A stretch of 64,000 nucleotides of DNA, taken from positions 1-64,000 of the forward strand of contig WTXG01000125.1 in the NCBI GenBank assembly GCA_022496185.1, in the 5' to 3' direction. Shown here in pieces: positions 21,950 through 32,175 of the stretch (the stretch's first letter is position 1; each line of letters opens with the position of its first letter). The notes under the pieces were generated by a model. It was given only the letters and a program-made list of their open reading frames with translations, had not been told where the DNA came from and did no database searches. Source of the stretch: Multifurca ochricompacta. Lineage: Eukaryota; Basidiomycota; Agaricomycetes; Russulales; Russulaceae. A program made the position numbers and the translations under genes.

Positions 21950-22992
21950 TGATTTTATCACTTGTATCTATTTAATTGTGAACGCGTTTTGATCTTATCA
22001 CTTGTATTATCTTAGATGTATATCTTTAGTATCTAATTAATTGTGAACGCATTTTTGATCTTATCACTTAGCTGTACATCCCAAGTATCTAATTAATTGT
22101 GAACGCATTTTTGATCTTATCACTTGTATTAGATGTATATCCTAAGTATCTAATTAACTGTGAACGCGTTTTTGATCTTATCACTTAGATGTACATCCCA
22201 AGTATCTAATTAATTGTGAACGCGTTTTTGATCTTATCACTTAGATGTACATCCCAAGTATCTAATTAATTGTGAACGCATTTTTGATCTTATCACTTAG
22301 ATGTACATCCTAAGTATCTAATTAATTGTGAACGCATTTTTGATCTTATCACTTGTATTAGATGTATATCCTAAGTATCTAATTAACTGTGAACGCATTT
22401 TTGATCTTATCACTTAGATGTACATCCCAAGTATCTAATTAATTGTGAACGCGTTTTTGATCTTATCATTTGTATTAGATGTATATCCTAAGTATCTAAT
22501 TAATTGTGAACGCATTTTTGATCTTATCACTTAGATGTACATCCCAAGTATCTAATTAATTGTGAACACATTTTTGATCTTATCACTTAGATGTACATCC
22601 TAAGTATCTAATTAATTGTGAACGCATTTTTGATCTTATCACTTGTATTAGATGTATATCCTAAGTATCTAATTAACTGTGAACGCATTTTTGATCTTAT
22701 CACTTAGATGTACATCCCAAGTATCTAATTAATTGTGAACGCGTTTTTGATCTTATCATTTGTATTAGATGTATATCCTAAGTATCTAATTAAATGTGAA
22801 CGCATTTTTGATCTTATCACTTAGATGTACATCCCAAGTATCTAATTAATTGTGAACGCATTTTGATCTTATCACTTGTATTAGATGTATATCCCAAGTA
22901 TCTAATTAACTGTGAACACATTTTTGATCTTATCACTTAGATGTATATCCTAAGTATCTAATTAATTGTGAACGCGTTTTTGATCTTATCAA
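21950..22992. repeat. Minisatellite, 56/61-bp unit, about 18 copies
   Basis: The unit includes ATCTAATTAATTGTGAACGC and TTTTTGATCTTATCACTT. Units of about 56 bp alternate with 61-bp units that carry an extra GTATT. A block of about five units (near 22297) recurs near 22589, showing higher-order duplication. Confidence 0.9.
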
Positions 22993-23450
22993 TTAGGCGT
23001 GATCCCGGCATCTCTGTACCAACGTGTGCCGACGCGTGCATTCTTAAGCCTACCTTCCTAGATAGGAAGGCAATGCACGGTCCGATCGGCGCGCCCCACA
23101 CTTCGCGTTTTTTCGTGTTTTTTCGCGTTTTTTCGCATTTCTATAGATATTGTAACTGATTCTTGTTTTATTTTGGATCGGATGCATGATCTGACCTGAA
23201 ACTTCGTGGGATTGTAGTAATATATATATTCTTTCTGTGTATGCAAGATGAAGATCTCTGGCTGCCTCAAACCTTACAAGTAAACCTACGAGTATACCCA
23301 CGAGTACTCGGATCTGTGCGAGTATAGGACTCGCGGCTCCGGGTGATCCGTGGGAACATACTCATGCGGATCCAAGTATGGGATTATCTAATCTAAATAC
23401 CCACGAGTTCGGATCCGGGTAACTCACGAGTGCACTCGTGCTAGGCCCTA

Positions 23451-23822
23451 CCCCAGAATAAGATCTTCATCCCCTAAGTTGGTAATTAGGAAGCGGATGA
23501 CCTTCGTTGTTTCTCCGACTTGGACATTTAGGTCAGTGTAATGCATGATTTTTCCAGCACGATTGGCAGTTCCATCAATATTCCAGATATTTTTCTCTTG
23601 GGGAAGAGCCTGCATCCCCAGTCCCAAGACTTTAATCATTCTTGGACTTATAAAGTTATCCGTGGCTCCAGAGTCCACTAAGATGTCTCGGTCGGCCGTC
23701 CTCTGTGTAGTCTCAAAATGAACTGGTATTTTCAACGATTTGAAGCGACTAGTATACACAGAGGTAACATGGAGTGCCCTTGCCCAGGCCGATGGGGTAG
23801 AGCTTATCAAAAATCCTTTTTT
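23451..23822 (-). pseudogene. gypsy3 pol, protease part
   Basis: It encodes the start of Pol in the -1 frame after gag: TSRFKSLKIPVHFETTQRT followed by the aspartic protease motif ILVDSGATDNFISPRM. It ends at the hAT insertion and resumes at 21588. Confidence 0.85.
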
Positions 23823-25321
23823 GCAAATGCCTTTTCTACGAGGATGGCTTGCACTTCCTCACTTTCCTTCATCATATTTGCCCATATGTCCTGGGCCTTT
23901 TCTTCTTTGGTTCGTTTGTCTACGGCTGGTGGGTTGTTGTTGACGGGGGCAGTAGGTGTAGCATTTGCCGCCGTGACTCGTACCCCCTTCTTCGGGCAGT
24001 CCCAGGACATATGCCCCTGTCCTTTGCAGCGGAAACACCGTCCTTCTTTCATCAGTGTCTGCCATTCGTCTTCGGTGAGTGTGGCTCTCGCCCTGGCTCT
24101 ATCTGCCGAGGTATCCATTGCATTGGGATCCCTCTGAGTAGCTTGCACTGGTTTGACCCCAAACGCTGCTTTCCACTGTTCTTGGGTCTTTCCCTTCTTG
24201 GTGTCGACTCCAAATCGTGTTTGGAAGTCGAGGTAATCCTGCTGCTGTCGTCGAGCAGTGTCAACCCATTCGTCCCAATCATGAGGGTGATGGAACTGAA
24301 TAATGTTTTTGACAAGCGGGTTCGGCAGCCCTTGGGAAAAGAGGTCCAAGGTCACCTCTTCATCCGTATCATAGCCCGCTCGATTTGCCAAACTTCGGAA
24401 CTTTGCCACATAGGCATCAAGCTCTCCTTTCTCCATCCGCAGGGATTTTAATTCCCTGGCTGCTTTCTGCTTCGCCTGTCCATCAGTGAAGGTGTCTTTG
24501 AATCTTTGGGCTATGGTCTCCCAGAGACCTTCACTGGTAGTGCGGCGTCCACTCTCTACCTGCTCGTTTAACCATTCAAGTTGTTCCATTGTCCAGTCGT
24601 CAACTGCGTCACCTCTGATAAGCGAGAGGAAGAGGTTGGCGCGCTGAAAAGGGTTGACAATTTGGGCGACATCGTGGTTGAAGTTCTTGAACGTGGTGAA
24701 CTCCAGCATAAACTTCTTGCTTTGGGAGCGATCTCCCGTGAAGGTCTGGGGTAGGATCCCCGAGAGCCGTCCTGACGGTGGAGGGATGTTCGGGACGGCA
24801 GGAGGTGGAGGAGGAGGAGGGACAGGGTCAGGGAGCTGGGCAGCGATGGTTGACATGTTTTGTTGAAATGGGATGATGGTGTCAGAGGATTGTATCAATA
24901 TCTGAGGAGTTGTCAAAGCAGGTGCTCTGATCGTGACAACTGCCGGTGCAACCAGGGGCGTAGACAATGCTAATACTGGTGCATCTTCACTATTTTCTTC
25001 GACGTATTCTTCTGGTTCTGAGTCGGTGATGATCGCAGGCGGGTTTTCTCTCCACGGTCCGAGGCCAAATTCTGGTGGAGCAGGAGCGGTAGTAACCCAC
25101 GAGTGTCTGCTATCCGAGTATCGGATACAATACCAAACTCTCTTTTCGTCGTCGTATTCTACCGGTTGGTATCTTCCATCGTGATAGACATAGTATCCAA
25201 ACTCGGATTCAAAGTCTTTCCAGACGGCAGAGCCAAGTGTCTGTTGTGAAAGATTATTCTCATCTCTGCGTTTGATGAGCTCTTCTTTGAACAGGGTCTG
25301 ACTGCGGCTGGACGAAGCCAC
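23807..25321 (-). CDS. gypsy3 gag, 504 codons, no ATG at the conserved start
   Basis: Structural protein forming the virus-like particle. The Pro-rich linker PDPVPPPPPPPAVPNIPPP is followed by the gag core (ILPQTFTGDRSQSKKFML, FQRANLFLSLIRGD) and zinc knuckle CFRCKGQGHMSWDC, then a charged tail ending EKAFAKKDF. The conserved N-terminus ASSSRSQTLFKEELIKRRDE begins with GTG at 25321; upstream in frame there is only a TAA at the LTR end, and no ATG. The first in-frame ATG is that of NMSTIAAQ, about residue 156. Near its end A AAA AAG is a canonical -1 slippery heptamer. Confidence 0.88.
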   Translation of the reverse strand: MASSSRSQTLFKEELIKRRDENNLSQQTLGSAVWKDFESEFGYYVYHDGRYQPVEYDDEKRVWYCIRYSDSRHSWVTTAPAPPEFGLGPWRENPPAIITDSEPEEYVEENSEDAPVLALSTPLVAPAVVTIRAPALTTPQILIQSSDTIIPFQQNMSTIAAQLPDPVPPPPPPPAVPNIPPPSGRLSGILPQTFTGDRSQSKKFMLEFTTFKNFNHDVAQIVNPFQRANLFLSLIRGDAVDDWTMEQLEWLNEQVESGRRTTSEGLWETIAQRFKDTFTDGQAKQKAARELKSLRMEKGELDAYVAKFRSLANRAGYDTDEEVTLDLFSQGLPNPLVKNIIQFHHPHDWDEWVDTARRQQQDYLDFQTRFGVDTKKGKTQEQWKAAFGVKPVQATQRDPNAMDTSADRARARATLTEDEWQTLMKEGRCFRCKGQGHMSWDCPKKGVRVTAANATPTAPVNNNPPAVDKRTKEEKAQDIWANMMKESEEVQAILVEKAFAKKDF

Positions 25322-25343
25322 GTTGGGAGGAGACTCGACTTGA

Positions 25344-25929
25344 TGTTATGTCCGGTGCAGGATGTTCCACACGACTTGTGTGACAGCGTTCGTTCGTTAT
25401 CAGATAAGAGGCCAATAAGACCTCTTGGAGTAAGTACGGGAGGAGTCAAAGTCAAAGAGGCTGCACTCTAAGACAATGTTGAGTGGGAAGTACCAAAAGT
25501 ACTTTGTGAGATGATCGAGTCAAGGCGTTCAAGGGGAAGTCCAGAAGACAAGCACTGATGTATTCAATAAGTTGAGTCTGAGGTCTACAATGTAGTTACA
25601 GCGGACTTATATACGTAATTGAATGAGCGTCTAAAGATAAGATATCACGGAGTCATGTGGGCCCGAATATACGAAAGTGGATGGCGTAAAGCCTGGCTTC
25701 TGATAGGGTATTAAGTAAGTGTCCGGTCTTAGAGATAAGGAGATAAGAAAGTTCATAACAACAGTAAGCAAAGGATCAACATGGACAATCAATGGTCACG
25801 GGGATGGGAGCAAGGCATGTGATGGGTCCCAGGACGGGGACGTGATCAGGAAGTGGAGAGTAGGCGGAAGGGAAGGGTTCTCGTTAGGAAGAGTGAAGAA
25901 AAGTGGGGTGCTAGGCCCTGGTTGTAACA
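25344..25929 (-). repeat. gypsy3 5' LTR, 586 bp
   Basis: The promoter on the minus strand has TATATAAG near 25610. The transcript-start 11-mer (25569-25579) carries one CpG transition, whereas the primer site 25331-25341, 2 nt from the LTR, keeps the original sequence. Confidence 0.95.
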
Positions 25930-26616
25930 TTTACACCATCCGCTTTCGTATATTCAGGCCCACTTGACTCTGTTATCCTTATCTTGTAGATGCCCACTGG
26001 ATTATGTATATAAGTCCACTGTAACTACACTGTAGACCTCAGACTTGACTTATTGAATACATCAGTGCTTGTCTTCTGGACATCTCCTTGTGTCTCTGAC
26101 TCATCTGTCTCAGTGCTTTTGGCACTCTTCCACTTAACATTGTCTTAGGGAACAGCCCCTTCGACTTTGACTCGTCCCACTGAACTCCAAGGAACCTTAT
26201 TGGTTTCTTACCTGAACCTTTGTACTGCACTGTCACACAAGTTGTGTGGAACATCCTGCACTGGACGTAACACTGTGGTTAGTAGCAGTGAGCTAGAAAG
26301 ACAAGTATACTTCAGAGATAGAAGAAACTCTATATTACTATTCTACTGACCTAGAAAGACAAGTATCTACAAGAGACATTAGTCAAAGGTAAAGTATAGT
26401 AGAACTTACACTTCAGAGATAGAAGAAACTCTGAAGTGGAAGGGACAAAACAGACACCCTTATATACCCATGGGGGCCAGGGGAAATGGTCTGTGTGCAC
26501 TGGGAATAAGTCCACAAGTGCTGGACAGTAAACAATGAGGGACAAAGGCCATTGGCCAAAGGAGAATCACATGCTATACTGTGCATTACTAAGTCCATCA
26601 CTAATTAGCTGAGTAA

Positions 26617-27217
26617 TGTTACATCTGGTGTGGGACGTTCCACACAACTTGTGTGACAGCATTTGTTCGTGTATTCGGGTAAGAAACCAACAAGGCTTCT
26701 TGGAGTGTTAAATGGGATGAGTCAAAGTCAGAGGGGCTGTACCCTAAGATGTTGAGTGGAGAAGTGCCAAAAGCACTGAGACAGACGAGTCAGAGATCCA
26801 AAGGGAATGTCCAGAAGACAGGCACTGATGTATTCAATAAGTTGAGTCTGAGGTCTACAGTGTAGCTACAGCGGACTTATATACATAATCTAGTGAGCGT
26901 CTAAGAGATAAGGATATTGAGTCATATGGGCCCAAATAGATGAAAGTGGATGGCATAAAGCCTGGCTTCTGATAGGGAATTAAGTAAGTGTCCAGTTGTA
27001 AAGATAAGGAGATAAGGAGATAGGCAGATAAGCAGATAATGCGGTAAACATGGACAGACATTGTGTCAACAGATACAAACAGGTCATGGGGATGGCAGCA
27101 ATGCACATGATGGATCCCAGGAAGGAGACATAATCATAAAGTGTAGTGTAGGGGGAAGGGCAGGGTCATCATTAGGGATGGTGAAGAAAAGTGGGTCACT
27201 AGGCAGGGGTCGTAACA
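26617..27217 (-). mobile_element. Gypsy solo LTR, 601 bp
   Basis: It starts TGTTACATCTGG and ends GTCGTAACA, with AGTAA at 26612-26616 and 27218-27222. It belongs to the gypsy4-6 LTR subfamily and is inserted in the copia solo LTR. Confidence 0.9.
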
Positions 27218-27770
27218 AGTAAGGTGAGAAAAAATGTAATAAAGATAACATGAAAAGTCCAAAACTCCGGAATCTAATCTAATCTTATCTACAGCTTAAG
27301 CGATCCTTAGATGCCTGAAGCACCTCCAGACACATCCTGTGTCAACATTGGAGACTTGTGGGAAAAGTACTAACAGAACCCCACAACACCTAAACAGCAG
27401 TCCACAACTGCAGAGTGCAGACTGTGGATTTCTAAGCCCAAAAGTGGGGCTATTCTCATTGGTGGATAGTGGGGAGTTAAAGCAAAGTTAACCTCCCCTA
27501 AAGTAGTGCACAGACCAAAGTCCTTGTTGTAATTATGTATATAAACCCTTTGGGAATAGAATGGACAGCTCCAGACTGTCCACTTGTGATCCAGTTCCTG
27601 ATTACCTAGGAGATTAGCCCCACCTTGTGGAAGGCTTCTCACCCCTTGCCTTTGAGCTGTTTGCTTTGTCTCCCTGCACTTTCACCCTCACTCTCATCCT
27701 TTGCCCACTTCCAAATCCTTCCCCTTTGCATACAACCCACTGTCCAGGCAGTTGACAGTGAGTTGTAACA

Positions 27771-28302
27771 TTTGGACAGTCTCCTTTGCAGCAGACAGTG
27801 ACTGACAAGTGCCCTAGTGTCCCAGAACAGCTCCCCTTCATCCTACCCTTCAGATCAAGCAGCCTCCCCCCCCTATGATTTTCCTGGTGCCCAGCACACC
27901 ATTAACTTCACTGCCTTGGTAGAGGCAGCTGCCACAGCATCCCCAGCTCCCCCTTCATCAGTGTTATGCTCAGAGGGTGTATGCAGTTGAGTGTGGGCAG
28001 CTAGGTCACAGTGACAAGGTCAGGATGATCTTGGAATGATGTGGAGACAATAAGTCTGACAACAAGGTCTACCAGGGTCACAGGCTCAGTGTACTAAGTC
28101 ACAAAGGACAAAGCACCAAAGGGATGAGTTTGGGTGGTGAGATGCAAGGAAGGAAGTAAAGGTCCACAAGACTTCTGATTGACACAAAAGCTCAAGATGG
28201 GGAACCATCTGAGCAAGACTAGCTAGGGCATATATACATGCTGGACTAGCTTAGTCATCAGGGTTCTTATCTGTCTATCTAGACACTCATGGCTCTGGAC
28301 AT
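27771..28302 (+). other. Leader and possible gag start of a truncated gypsy2 copy
   Basis: TTTGGACAGTCT directly follows the LTR and is a primer site of the self-priming kind. From about 27860 one frame reads YDFPGAQHTINFTALVEAAA and a Pro/Ser stretch, a possible gag start. From about 27980 to 28302 nothing is recognised except TATATA near 28231, which might belong to another LTR fragment. Confidence 0.4.
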
Positions 28303-28871
28303 TGTTACAACTCACTGTTGACTGCCTGGACAGTGGGTTGTATGCAAGGAGGGGTGGTTTGGAAGTGGGGGAAAAGAATGAGAGTGAGGGGGAAAGTGCA
28401 GGGAGACAAAGCGAACAGCTCAGAGGCAAGGGATGAGAAGCCTTCCACAAGGTGGGGCTAATCTCCTAGGTAACCAGGTACTGGATCACAAGTGGACAGT
28501 CTGGAGCTGTCCATTCTATTCCCAAAGGGTTTATATACATAACTACAACCAGGACTTTGGTCTGTGCACTACTTTAGGGGAGGTTAACTTTGCTTTAACT
28601 CCCCATTGATCCACCAATGAGAATAGCCCCACTCTTTGGGGTTAGAAATCCACAGTCCACAGTTTGTAGGCAGCTGTTTAGGCATTGTGGGGTTCTGTTA
28701 GTACTCTTCCCACAGGTCTCCAATTTGGCAGGAGTCTGGCCCTGGTCTGGACCAGCCCCTCTCTGGTCTTAATCTAGGGTTATCTTTGTTTCTGAGGGTT
28801 CTGCAGGGTCTCTGGGAGCATCCAGAGATTTCCAGGGGGTCAGGAGGTTTCTAGGGTGTCAGTTCATGACA
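28303..28871 (-). repeat. gypsy2 3' LTR, 569 bp
   Basis: TGTTACAACTCACTG to CAGTTCATGACA on the + strand. On the coding strand it is preceded by AAAGAGGGGATAG, a good purine tract. It matches the inverted LTR at 16153-27770. Confidence 0.9.
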
Positions 28872-28911
28872 CTATCCCCTCTTTAGGGTCTTGCTGTGCC
28901 ACAGCAGGTTG

Positions 28912-31631
28912 TCAGAGGGTCGGGGGTCTAGGCAAGGTGGGATGGTGATGATGGAAGTTTTGAAGCAAGGTCATGGCATTCTTCATGTCAGTGAAGGGGA
29001 CCCAAGAGTTTTCTGAGGCAGGGTAACCCTTCCATTTAACAAGGTAACAGATGCCTTTTCTGTTAGGGGTGTGGGCAGACTGTAAGATGGCCTCTATCTC
29101 ATAATGGTCTTCTTCCCCATTCACAAGTTCAGGTGGTGGTCAGGTGAAGTTGGGTCCATGGGCTGGGGTTTCTTTGTACTGGGACAGAAGAGAGTTGTGA
29201 AAGACTGGGTGAATGCGCCATGACTTAGGGAGTTCAAGTTTGCAGTTAACAGGGCCAGAGTGTATGACCTTGAAAGGGCCATGACGTCAGGGGCTGAGTT
29301 TGGCCTTGGGGTGAGTGGTGCATATGTTTGTTCCTTCCAGCCAAACCAGTTCTCCGGTCTTGAAAGCATGAAGGGGTCCATCTGGTCTTGACTGCTTCAT
29401 GAGTTCTGCAGCCACCTGAAGGGCAGCAGCCACTTCACTGCAGAGAGTTTCTAGGGTGTGGAGTCTTTCTTCAACTGATAGGATGGGGGTAGCAAAATGG
29501 AGTGGGGGAATGAACTCTGGTTGGAAGCCATACCAGATTTCAAAAGGGGATCTTTTGGTGGCACTGTGGGTTCTAGCATTGTGGGCAAACTCCATAAAGG
29601 GGATCAGCTCTGCCCAGTCATCTTGTTGGAAGTTGCAGAAGACACAGAGGTATTGTTCCAGTTCTTGGTTGACTTGTTCAGTCTCTCCATCAGTCTGGGG
29701 GTGATAGGCCGTGCTCAAGGATGATTGTACTCCTAATTTGCTCCACATTTCTTTCATGACTTTGGATGCAAATTGGGGACCTTGATCAGAGATGACTTGG
29801 TCTGGGAGGCCAGTGTGCCTCCATACATGTTCAAGGAATAGTTTGGAGGTTTCTGGAGCTGTGATGTCTTTGGTACAGGGAACAATGATGGTGGCTTTGC
29901 TAAATTGGTCCACCACCACAAATAGAGAGTCATAGGAGTGGGATAGGGGTAGGTCTGTGATAAAGTCCATGGTGACTGTTCCCCACACTCAAGTTGGGAC
30001 TTGATTGGGTTGTAAAGGAATGGGTAACTGAGGTCGAACTTTGGTTTCTTGGCAGGTGGCACAACCATCCACATATTCTTTGACAAAGGAGGATATCCCT
30101 GGCCACCAGAATTCTCATGATACTAGTTCATAGGTCTTCCATCTGCCTGGATGCCCTCTAGCAATGGAATCATGATGTAATTTTACAATGTCTCTTCACA
30201 GTTCTAGGGATTTGGGGACATAGACTTGGCCCTTGTGTAGGATTAGGCCATTCTCTAGGTTCCAGTCCTCTAGTCCTCTGGCAAGGGAACATGGACCATT
30301 ATGTAGGATGGTGGTCAGGGCTTGGGTGACTTCATTGTCATGGTCTTGGCAATCTTTGATTCTGTGGTGTAGGGTAGAGTCATGGGTTGTTGTGACTGTG
30401 GTTTTCATGGCCTGAATGCAAAAAAACTTAGAGTCCAGGAGTGTGCACTCATCATTGCCATGCTCTATCCCCTCTTTATGGTCTGGATGCCAGGACAGAG
30501 CATCAGATTTGTTGAAAGAACCAGGTTTGTGAACAATGGTGAAGTTGTATCGCAACAGTTCAAGGGCCCACCGTGCTTGGCAGCAGGAGAGCTTCTGTTT
30601 GGAGTGGAAGTAAGTCAGATTGTTGTGGTCTGTCCACACCTCAAAGGGAAGGGTTGCACCCTCAAGGTAGTGTCTCCAGGTGTCAAGAGCACAAACAATG
30701 GCAAGAAGTTCCTTGTCGTGGATGTCATAGTTACATTCAGCATCCAGCATGGATTTGGAAAGGAATGCAAGGGGGTGATAGCAATTGAGCTTGTCAGGTT
30801 GTTCAAGGATGGCACCAATGGCAAAGTCACTAGCATCTGTGATGACATGGAAGGATTTAGTATGGTCAGGGAGGGCAAGGACAGGGGCAGTGGTGAAGGC
30901 ATTTTTTAGGGTGGAAAAGGCAAGGTCATGGCCAGGGGTCCAGAGGAAAGGGGTGTCTTTCTTGATGAGGTCATGGAGGGGGCGGGCAATGAGGGAGAAG
31001 TCCTTGATAAAATGTCTGTAGAAGTTACAGAACCCAAGGAAGGCTTGGAGTTGTTTCAGGGTTTGTGGGGAAGGCCATTTTGTGATACCTTCCAACTTAG
31101 CAGGGTCCATCTGGATATGGCCAGCTGTGATGACAAGGCCAAGGTAGTCAATGGTTGTCTGGGCAAAGGTGCATTTTTTAGGCTTTAGGTATAAGTCAAA
31201 CTGTTGGAGGTGCTGGAGGACCTGGTGGGTAAGTGTTCTGTGGTGTTCCATGGTGTCTGTGAATATCAAGATATCATCCATATAGATGACAACATGGTCA
31301 GTAGCAAGGAGATCCTCAAAAGCTCTATTCATGAAGGCTTGGAATGTGGTGGGAGAGTTACAGAGTCCAAAGAACATGACAAGGGGTTCAAAGAGACCTC
31401 AATTGGTCTTAAAGGCAGCTTTCCATTCATCTCCTTCTTTGATGTGGATATTGTTATATCCCCAGTGGATATCAAACTTGGTGAAGTAACAAGCATGATG
31501 AAGTTTGTCAATGAGTTCTGGGATCAGGGGTAAGGGGTAGGCATTCTTTACTGTGATTTCATTTAAGGCATGATAGTCTTGGACAGGACGTAGTTTTCCA
31601 TCCTTCTTTTTCACAAAGAAGAAGGGGCTAG
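28912..31631 (-). pseudogene. gypsy2 pol: RT, RNase H, integrase, chromodomain
   Basis: RT has [29 protein letters not shown] and YMDDILIF. RNase H includes WTDHNNLTYFH. The integrase core has TMDFITDLP, SDQGPQFAS and [16 protein letters not shown]. The chromodomain is CYLVKWKGYPASENSWVPF. Breaks are a TGA near 31398 within KTN-GLFEP, a TGA near 29285 before RHGPF, a TGA near 29140 before PPPEL, and a break near 30116-30195 in the integrase zinc region. Several stops replace residues that are CGA or CGN codons in sister elements. Confidence 0.88.
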
Positions 31632-32071
31632 TGATGGATCTGGATCTCAAGACATGCAAATCGGACAAGCTTAATTCTTTGGACACCACTCAAAATTCTA
31701 AGGTTTCATGTTTGGAAGAGTAAATGCATTCAACCTTTCCATTTTATTACTCTGGTTTTATTTTATTCAAGCGCGACTTAAATCTGTTACAGTTAATCAT
31801 TCTATTGTGCACCTCCTTTTACTCAGCATCGCACGTGTTACATTTCATTCTAAAGGACTTGTAGTTTACATTGTATGAACCCCTAGCCATTGCTTTTGGC
31901 TTTCTGCTTCGACTCCTTTGTATTGTGTCTCCTATTTGACTCCTATAGTATAAACTGTATAAAAAACCTATTAGTTTTGCTTGTATCAAATCAGAGTTTC
32001 TTGCTTCGTGTCCACCTCTAAACCCACTTGCGTGTCTCCACTTGTCTTCTTTTGCGTCCATAATCATACCA
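31632..32071 (+). repeat. copia3 5' LTR
   Basis: 440 bp, same length as its partner. The GTGTAC-type differences from the 3' LTR can be derived from lost CpGs in one copy or the other. Confidence 0.93.
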
Positions 32072-32086
32072 GGTTATGGGCCCTGC
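32072..32086 (+). other. copia3 primer-binding site, half-tRNA-iMet type
   Basis: GGTTATGGGCCCTGC follows the 5' LTR directly. GGTTATGGGCCC is complementary to the anticodon stem-loop region of initiator methionine tRNA, the internal primer used by Drosophila copia. Confidence 0.75.
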
Positions 32087-32175
32087 TGTTGCCAATTAAA
32101 TCAACGCAAAAGACCAAAGACAAACCTTGAAAACTTACCCTGCGTTTTTCATCTGCACCACCCTCTTTTCACATT

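Larger units (their letters stand above)
21597..23450. mobile_element. Non-autonomous hAT-like transposon, 1854 bp, inside gypsy3 pol
   Basis: The terminal inverted repeat is TAGGGC(A/C)TAGCACGAGT, starting TAGGG as in Ac. The 8-bp duplication CCCCAGAA is at 21589-21596 and 23451-23458; removing the element restores the pol frame exactly (YPWLAAF joins to DEDLILG). Subterminal CGGATCCGGGTGATCCG-type repeats lie at both ends. The interior holds a tRNA-like sequence and a long minisatellite, and no transposase. Confidence 0.9.
16590..25929 (-). mobile_element. gypsy3: full-length Ty3/gypsy chromovirus on the minus strand
   Basis: LTRs of 586 bp at both ends, flanked by TTTAC at 16585-16589 and 25930-25934. 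In element order: 5' LTR (25344-25929), primer site, uninterrupted gag, pol broken by a hAT-like insertion (21597-23450) and three stops, ORF3 with one stop, purine tract and 3' LTR. It is the best-preserved member of its family in the window. Confidence 0.95.
16342..26272 (+). mobile_element. Gypsy solo LTR (16342-16589 plus 25935-26272), interrupted by gypsy3
   Basis: 586 bp joined, of the gypsy1 LTR family: it starts TGTTACAACC and ends CTGGACGTAACA, with CTGTG at 16337-16341 and 26273-26277. gypsy3 sits inside it with duplication TTTAC. Confidence 0.9.
16306..27347 (-). mobile_element. Copia solo LTR in three pieces (16306-16341, 26278-26616, 27223-27347)
   Basis: It starts TGTCAAACAATCATG and ends CCTGTGTCAACA. 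Flanking TTGGA duplicates occur at 16301-16305 and 27348-27352. It is interrupted by a gypsy solo LTR (duplication CTGTG) and by a second gypsy solo LTR (duplication AGTAA). Confidence 0.9.
16153..27770 (+). repeat. gypsy2-type LTR (16153-16305 plus 27353-27770), interrupted
   Basis: It starts TGTCATGAACTGACACC and ends CAGTGAGTTGTAACA. The 571 bp joined match, in reverse, the 569-bp LTR at 28303-28871. It carries TATATAAA at 27538-27545. The flanks GTGGC and TTTGG do not match, so it is probably the 5' LTR of a truncated element, not a solo LTR. It holds the nested block 16306-27347. Confidence 0.85.

Noticed and set aside
21950..22992. Possible CRISPR array
   Set aside because: The repeat units are contiguous variants of one 56/61-bp sequence with no unique spacers, in a fungal genome inside a transposon; it is a minisatellite.
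30382..30909. + strand reading frame of 175 codons in gypsy2
   Set aside because: It is antisense to the RNase H region of gypsy2 pol, which has clear motifs on the minus strand.
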